The notes beneath the pieces were generated by a model. The model did no database searches, was not told where the DNA came from, and was given only the letters and a program-made list of their open reading frames with translations. Position numbers and translations under genes: made by a program. Positions 61,010-64,000 of a DNA stretch of 64,000 bases are shown one piece after another. Origin of the DNA: Chloroflexota bacterium (GTDB lineage Bacteria > Chloroflexota > Anaerolineae > Aggregatilineales > J027); contig JACRBG010000036.1 of assembly GCA_016234595.1 (NCBI GenBank), forward strand, positions 62,001-126,000. Reading direction: 5' to 3'. Every line of letters starts with the position of its first letter. The first letter of the stretch is position 1.

Positions 61010-61645
61010 ATGACGACAACATTGGCGGTAGTAGACAACGCCGAACTCACCCGGCTTGGCATTCGAGAAATCATCTCAGCGTCAGATAAGATCAGACTTA
61101 TAGGCGAATTCGCTTGCTTGGAAGAAGTGGATGGATTTTTCCAAACCACACCCGTGAATGTGCTGATATTGGGAAACACCCTTGCCTATTCCAAACTGAT
61201 ACAAGACATCACTCGGCTAGGTCAGCAGTTCCCCGATTTAAAAGTGCTGCTGTTAGCCCATAGCTTCAGTGTCGAGCAGATTGAAGAATTATCCAATTTG
61301 GGTGTACTGGGGTTCGTATGCAAAGATGAACAGTTGGCCGATACCCTGCTGTTTGCTATTCGCCCTGTCGCACGTGGCGAGTTATTCCTATCCCCGCAAG
61401 TCGCACGTTCATTACTTAAGGCCAGTCAGCAGGATGAGGCGAATCCCTTGAATCCCCGTCAAATGAAGGTCGTTCACTATATGGGGCGGTATCTGTCCCC
61501 GCAAGAGATCGCTATGAAAATGGGCGTATCCGCCTCTTCTATCTACAGCTTGCAACACCGTATCCGACAGGTTCTTGGGGTAAAAACCACCGGGCAAATT
61601 CTCATTGAAGCGATGAAACGCGGTTGGATTGAGCAGGAAGGGTAA
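61010..61645 (+). CDS. LuxR-type regulator with pseudo-receiver domain
   Basis: Residues 1-125 have a receiver-like alpha/beta pattern (LAVVDNAELTRLGIREIISA; VNVLILGNT; VLLLAHSFSVEQIEELSNLG; VLGFVCKDE). The phosphoacceptor Asp at the end of strand 3 is replaced (ILGNT, G55), while the late Lys is kept. Residues 145-205 are a LuxR-like HTH: LNPRQMKVVHYMGRYLSPQE, IAMKMGVSASSIYSLQHRIR. It probably acts independently of phosphorylation. GGAGAGG lies before the ATG. The LexA-like gene starts eight bases after its stop, so the two are one unit. A related protein is encoded at 62316. Confidence 0.75.
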   Translation: MTTTLAVVDNAELTRLGIREIISASDKIRLIGEFACLEEVDGFFQTTPVNVLILGNTLAYSKLIQDITRLGQQFPDLKVLLLAHSFSVEQIEELSNLGVLGFVCKDEQLADTLLFAIRPVARGELFLSPQVARSLLKASQQDEANPLNPRQMKVVHYMGRYLSPQEIAMKMGVSASSIYSLQHRIRQVLGVKTTGQILIEAMKRGWIEQEG

Positions 61646-61653
61646 ACAAGCAC

Positions 61654-62301
61654 ATGACCACACGCAATAAACCTATCTATTTTGAGCAGCTGCATTACCA
61701 ACAGAGGCGGATTTTTAACTTCATCAAGCGGTTTATGGACCGGTACAGCTATGGACCAACCATGCGCGAAATCATGACCGGGTTAGACATCTCGTCTACA
61801 TCCGTCGTGTACTACCATGTCAATCGGCTGGTTGAGACAGGCTTTTTGGAGAAAGGGCATGGCATCTCACGCGGGCTGCGTATTCCAGACCATTACTTCG
61901 AACCGCCCGCCTCTGTGAGTGTTCCTATGCTAGATGAGATCATTACCAATTTTTCCGAGCGTGTACCCTGTTACGGGCGTAGGCATGAAATTCCTACGGA
62001 GTGGCTAAGAGGCAGGGCTGCCGATGATGTCTATGCCCTACGAGTGAATACCCATCTGATGTATGATGCCATGGTGAACGACGGGGATGTGGTGGTACTT
62101 CGGCGGCAAAGTCGCTTGAATGATGGCGAGATTGGGATAATTATGCTGCCAGCCAAAAAAGAAACCCGCATTCGGAGGCTGAAATACGAAGGGGAATGGG
62201 TGTGCCTTGAGCCGCTGATGTCGGTCATGCAGCCTTTAAGATGTAGGCAGGATGAGATACAGATAGTGGGCAAAGTTTTGGGGTTAATGCGACAGTTCTA
62301 G
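61654..62301 (+). CDS. LexA-like repressor lacking the autoprotease dyad
   Basis: Residues 14-78 match the LexA winged helix: QQRRIFNFIKRFMDRYSYGP, TMREIMTGLDISSTSVVYYH, and GISRGLRI. Residues 125-215 match the S24/LexA core (VYALRVNTHLM; NDGDVVVLRRQ; DGEIGIIMLPA; IQIVGKVLGLMRQF). Compared with E. coli LexA, the nucleophile Ser119 aligns with Leu135, the general base Lys156 with Arg174, and no Ala-Gly cleavage site is visible between the domains. The protein should therefore not self-cleave and not be relieved by RecA. Operator-like dyads lie upstream of its operon. Confidence 0.85.
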   Translation: MTTRNKPIYFEQLHYQQRRIFNFIKRFMDRYSYGPTMREIMTGLDISSTSVVYYHVNRLVETGFLEKGHGISRGLRIPDHYFEPPASVSVPMLDEIITNFSERVPCYGRRHEIPTEWLRGRAADDVYALRVNTHLMYDAMVNDGDVVVLRRQSRLNDGEIGIIMLPAKKETRIRRLKYEGEWVCLEPLMSVMQPLRCRQDEIQIVGKVLGLMRQF

Positions 62302-62315
62302 TGACTAACTCAATT

Positions 62316-62984
62316 CTAAGGCTTTGCTAGGGCTGTCGCCGTATCCTCGAACACGCCTTGAATTACTTCCAGCAAAGCCTCATTGCTTTCCACGCCAAAA
62401 TGCTGGCGCAGGCGATACTGTCTTCGGTAGATCACTTCAGGCCGCAGCCCAGTACGTCCCACTATTTGCTGCACACTCAAGCCTTCCCCCATTAACTTAA
62501 AAATGGTCAACAAAGCTTTAGGTAGGCTCGTGAATAACCCGCGATACATCGTATATCGTTCATACTGGCCCAATACATGCGGGCTGAGGAAACGTTCGCC
62601 GCGCCGCGCCATATCCACCACCAGTTTTAGGCTTTCGGAAAGCTGGTCGCCTAAAAAGAGATACGCCACAAAACCCTGCTCCAGACAATGTAGCACCCGG
62701 AAGATATTGGGTGAGGCATCTACATAGATCAAGCCACAAGCAGGCAGTTTTGTTTTGACCCGTCGGGCCACCTCTTGAGGCGGATACGGGAAAGTGTCAT
62801 CTACAATAATGGCTACAGGCTTGGTCAATAACATCTGGCGATCTAGTTCCGCTAAACCATCCTGCCAGATGGTGTGACCCACCGTTTCAACTTCATAAAA
62901 TCCCCGCAAATAAACACGGATTGCATCCCCATGTAAGGGATACCCAGTCCCTGCGATCACCGACGGATGTTTGAAAGTTCCCAT
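62316..62984 (-). CDS. LuxR-type regulator (second, receiver-like)
   Basis: The 222-residue protein has the same plan as the 61010 product. The receiver-like half contains VAIIVDDTFPYPPQEVARRV, where an Asp at the phosphoacceptor position is kept, but the acidic pair at the N-terminus is missing (PSVIAGTGYP). The HTH half reads LPKALLTIFKLMGEGLSVQQ, IVGRTGLRPEVIYRRQYRLR. GGAGGTG lies before the ATG. It converges on the LexA-like gene with 14 bases between stops. Likely another element-encoded regulator; signal unknown. Confidence 0.7.
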   Translation of the reverse strand: MGTFKHPSVIAGTGYPLHGDAIRVYLRGFYEVETVGHTIWQDGLAELDRQMLLTKPVAIIVDDTFPYPPQEVARRVKTKLPACGLIYVDASPNIFRVLHCLEQGFVAYLFLGDQLSESLKLVVDMARRGERFLSPHVLGQYERYTMYRGLFTSLPKALLTIFKLMGEGLSVQQIVGRTGLRPEVIYRRQYRLRQHFGVESNEALLEVIQGVFEDTATALAKP

Positions 62985-63063
62985 ACCGACACCTCCTTGA
63001 ACGCCTTTATACTGCGCGAAAAGAGCGTCTTCGAGAAGTCCAAAAGTTTGCCGGAATTTCGCA

Positions 63064-63342
63064 CTAGTGTGAGGATGGAGTCAGGGCCACCGCAGTTCCG
63101 GCAACCTGTGTCTCAATCACCGCATGGGTGGCAAAGATCGGTACAAAGGTTGCGGAGGTCGTTGCGGTAGGTGGATCAGGGGGAGGGGTAAACGCAAAAA
63201 AGATCGTGGGGGAAACAATCGGCGTCAATGGGGGTGAAATACGCGGCGGGTGCCCGACTGTCGCCAACAAAAACGCCGTGACGAGCGGACATACCACTAA
63301 AAACCCAATCACCAGCAATAAAATCCAACGCTTGCGTGTCAT
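63064..63342 (-). CDS. Small single-TM protein with Pro/Thr-rich outer part
   Basis: After MTRKRW comes a transmembrane helix (residues 7-28, ILLLVIGFLVVCPLVTAFLL), then a Pro/Thr/Ala-rich segment of about 60 residues predicted to be outside. A longer frame begins at 63408, but ATG 63342 has GAGGGAG six bases upstream (92 residues). Similar Pro/Thr-rich anchored proteins occur elsewhere in this window. Role unknown. Confidence 0.6.
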   Translation of the reverse strand: MTRKRWILLLVIGFLVVCPLVTAFLLATVGHPPRISPPLTPIVSPTIFFAFTPPPDPPTATTSATFVPIFATHAVIETQVAGTAVALTPSSH

Positions 63343-63488
63343 AGAACACTCCCTCGAATCTGCCAATGATCTTGTAGGGTACTCGAATACGAGAAAGGGA
63401 ATGTTCAATCAATTGACAGAGGGTATTTCTCGATAGACAGTGAGGGTTTCAGGCATCACGTAGGCTGTTGTCGGTTACTGCATCAGGC

Positions 63489-63648
63489 GCTTATGACTCT
63501 CCTAACCTAACCCACCCCGTCCCACTATCAAGGGATTCAAATTGCTCGGCTTCCGGGCTTGCGCCGTTACACTCACCAGCCGACCAATTTGCCTCTTGTC
63601 CTTGACAGTGGGCCTGATGGGGTGGGTTGATGGATCGTTGTCATAAGC
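63489..63648. repeat. About 160-bp imperfect palindrome
   Basis: Matching arms in order from outside: GCTTATGAC (63489-63497) with GTCATAAGC (63640-63648); AACCCACCCC (63509-63518) with GGGGTGGGTT (63619-63628); CTATCAAGG with CCTTGACAG; CAAATTGCTCGGCT with AGCCGACCAATTTG. About 26 bases form the loop. The arms differ by small indels and several single changes. Confidence 0.75.
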
Positions 63649-63658
63649 ACCTTACAAA

Positions 63659-63957
63659 ATGCAGAACCGAACTCACGTTGCTACGGATGCCCGTGCAAAA
63701 CTCACCGTCCTGACTCAGAGAATAGGCAGGCGGGTCTCCTACCGGGCAGCGCGAGGGCGAGGATGCCAACCTCACTCAGATGAAGCGATCCACCACGGTT
63801 GCTCGTCTGAAGTTATCGCATGTCGCGGACTCTATCACTCGAAGCTGACACCTCTGGGCGATAGGTCGGTAAGACCTCTGAATCTGCGGTCTGGTTCCTC
63901 ATCTTACGGCCAGACAGCCACGTCCGGGCATGGTACGGCAGACGCTCGCAAGAGCCG
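63659..63957 (+). ncRNA. Candidate structured RNA, possibly HEARO/omega-RNA-like
   Basis: Several local stems occur close together: CAGATG..AGCGA (63777-63788) with TTGCTCGTCTG (63799-63809); TATCGC (63814-63819) with GCGATA (63858-63863); GGTC-GGTAA-GACC (63864-63876); GTCTGG (63889-63894) with CCAGAC (63910-63915); GCTC-GCAA-GAGC with a GNRA loop (63944-63955). The density suggests a folded RNA. HEARO RNAs precede IscB-type HNH genes in mobile elements, and the position at the edge of an element would fit, but the class assignment is a guess. The strand is inferred from the stems and loop types. Confidence 0.45.
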
Positions 63958-64000
63958 ATGCACTTCCACATTGGAAAGTATAACAAAGTGAGACGGACTC

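Larger units (their letters stand above)
58579..64000. mobile_element. Putative integrative element inserted at tRNA-Glu (right end outside window)
   Basis: A large serine recombinase gene abuts and reads into the tRNA-Glu 3' end. Beyond it lie a LexA-like repressor, two LuxR-type regulators, small orphans, operator-like dyads, a large palindrome and a candidate structured RNA, with no housekeeping gene to the window end. No second copy of the tRNA 3' end was seen by eye before 64000, so the far attachment site is either outside or the element is degenerate. Confidence 0.6.
63409..64000. other. Gene-free end region with palindrome and candidate structured RNA
   Basis: No convincing protein gene is seen over the last 590 bases. 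The region contains a 160-bp imperfect palindrome (63489-63648) followed by a stretch dense in short stems (63659-63957). A 110-codon frame from 63659 has composition unlike a protein (Arg, Ser, Thr, Gly-rich, no hydrophobic core). Confidence 0.55.

Noticed and set aside
61010-62984. The LexA/LuxR region as a conventional two-component or SOS module
   Set aside because: No histidine kinase is present, one receiver lacks its Asp, and the LexA-like protein lacks Ser, Lys and cleavage site.
63659-63991. A 110-codon frame in the final region as a protein gene
   Set aside because: Arg/Ser/Thr-rich without a hydrophobic core, no ribosome site, and the DNA is dense in RNA-type stems.
58579-64000. 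A second copy of the tRNA-Glu 3' end as right attachment site
   Set aside because: No match to the T-arm/acceptor sequence was seen by eye in the remainder of the window; the site is presumably outside.
1-64000. CRISPR array, rRNA genes or classical insertion sequences
   Set aside because: No regularly spaced direct repeats, no rRNA signatures and no transposase frames were recognised.

Overview
The window looks like a chromosomal segment of a Chloroflexota bacterium, most likely of the Anaerolineae side. This is inferred from gene content, not from a search: mevalonate-pathway genes (class II HMG-CoA reductase next to an archaeal-type HMG-CoA synthase), archaeal/eukaryal-type ProRS, a DUF3160 protein, and many TPR, bacterial SH3, FHA and Clp-N proteins with threonine/proline-rich linkers. 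Coding density is high, genes carry Shine-Dalgarno sites, and most convergent gene pairs are separated by hairpin terminators.

Layout. 1-10 kb: a truncated gene, a tandem-NYN nuclease, proS with a DJ-1/PfpI gene, HMG-CoA reductase and synthase, a double-HTH regulator, a TPR protein and an ArsR-type regulator divergent from a flavin-reductase-like gene. 11-17 kb: minC-minD-minE-rodA (cell division and shape) behind a membrane-anchored unknown, a surface-anchored SdrD-like protein and a stand-alone double Clp-N protein. 16.9-18.2 kb: a small AT-richer patch with a BRO-family gene and an orphan. 18.6-32.5 kb: the aromatic amino-acid region, with trpE-trpG, aroH-aroF-tyrA-aroA, then (after an antisense DUF3160 gene) aroE, a pentapeptide-repeat gene, aroC, an aroK-aroB fusion and aroQ. 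All seven shikimate steps are present. 32.6-58.4 kb: TPR proteins, polA, a methyltransferase, an SH3-repeat protein, a K+-independent H+-pyrophosphatase, an SDR oxidoreductase, secreted proteins, two FHA proteins, an alpha-oxoamine synthase, a polysaccharide deacetylase, a degenerate histidine kinase and two frame-disrupted genes. 58.5-64 kb: a tRNA-Glu(CUC) gene into whose 3' end a serine-recombinase element appears to be inserted. The element carries a LexA-like repressor with a destroyed protease dyad, two LuxR-type regulators, small orphans, a large imperfect palindrome and a candidate structured RNA at the window edge.

Regulation is the strongest part. trpEG lies behind a T-box leader with a UGG (Trp) specifier and a UGGC bulge that fits a G discriminator. 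aroH-aroF-tyrA-aroA lies behind a separate promoter, a 41-codon leader peptide with seven consecutive Phe/Tyr codons, and a terminator, which together look like a ribosome-mediated Phe/Tyr attenuator. The element has two related GAAC-N4-GTTC-type operators flanking a divergent promoter region, probably bound by its own LexA-like protein.

All functional assignments come from reading motifs in the translations; no database search was run.
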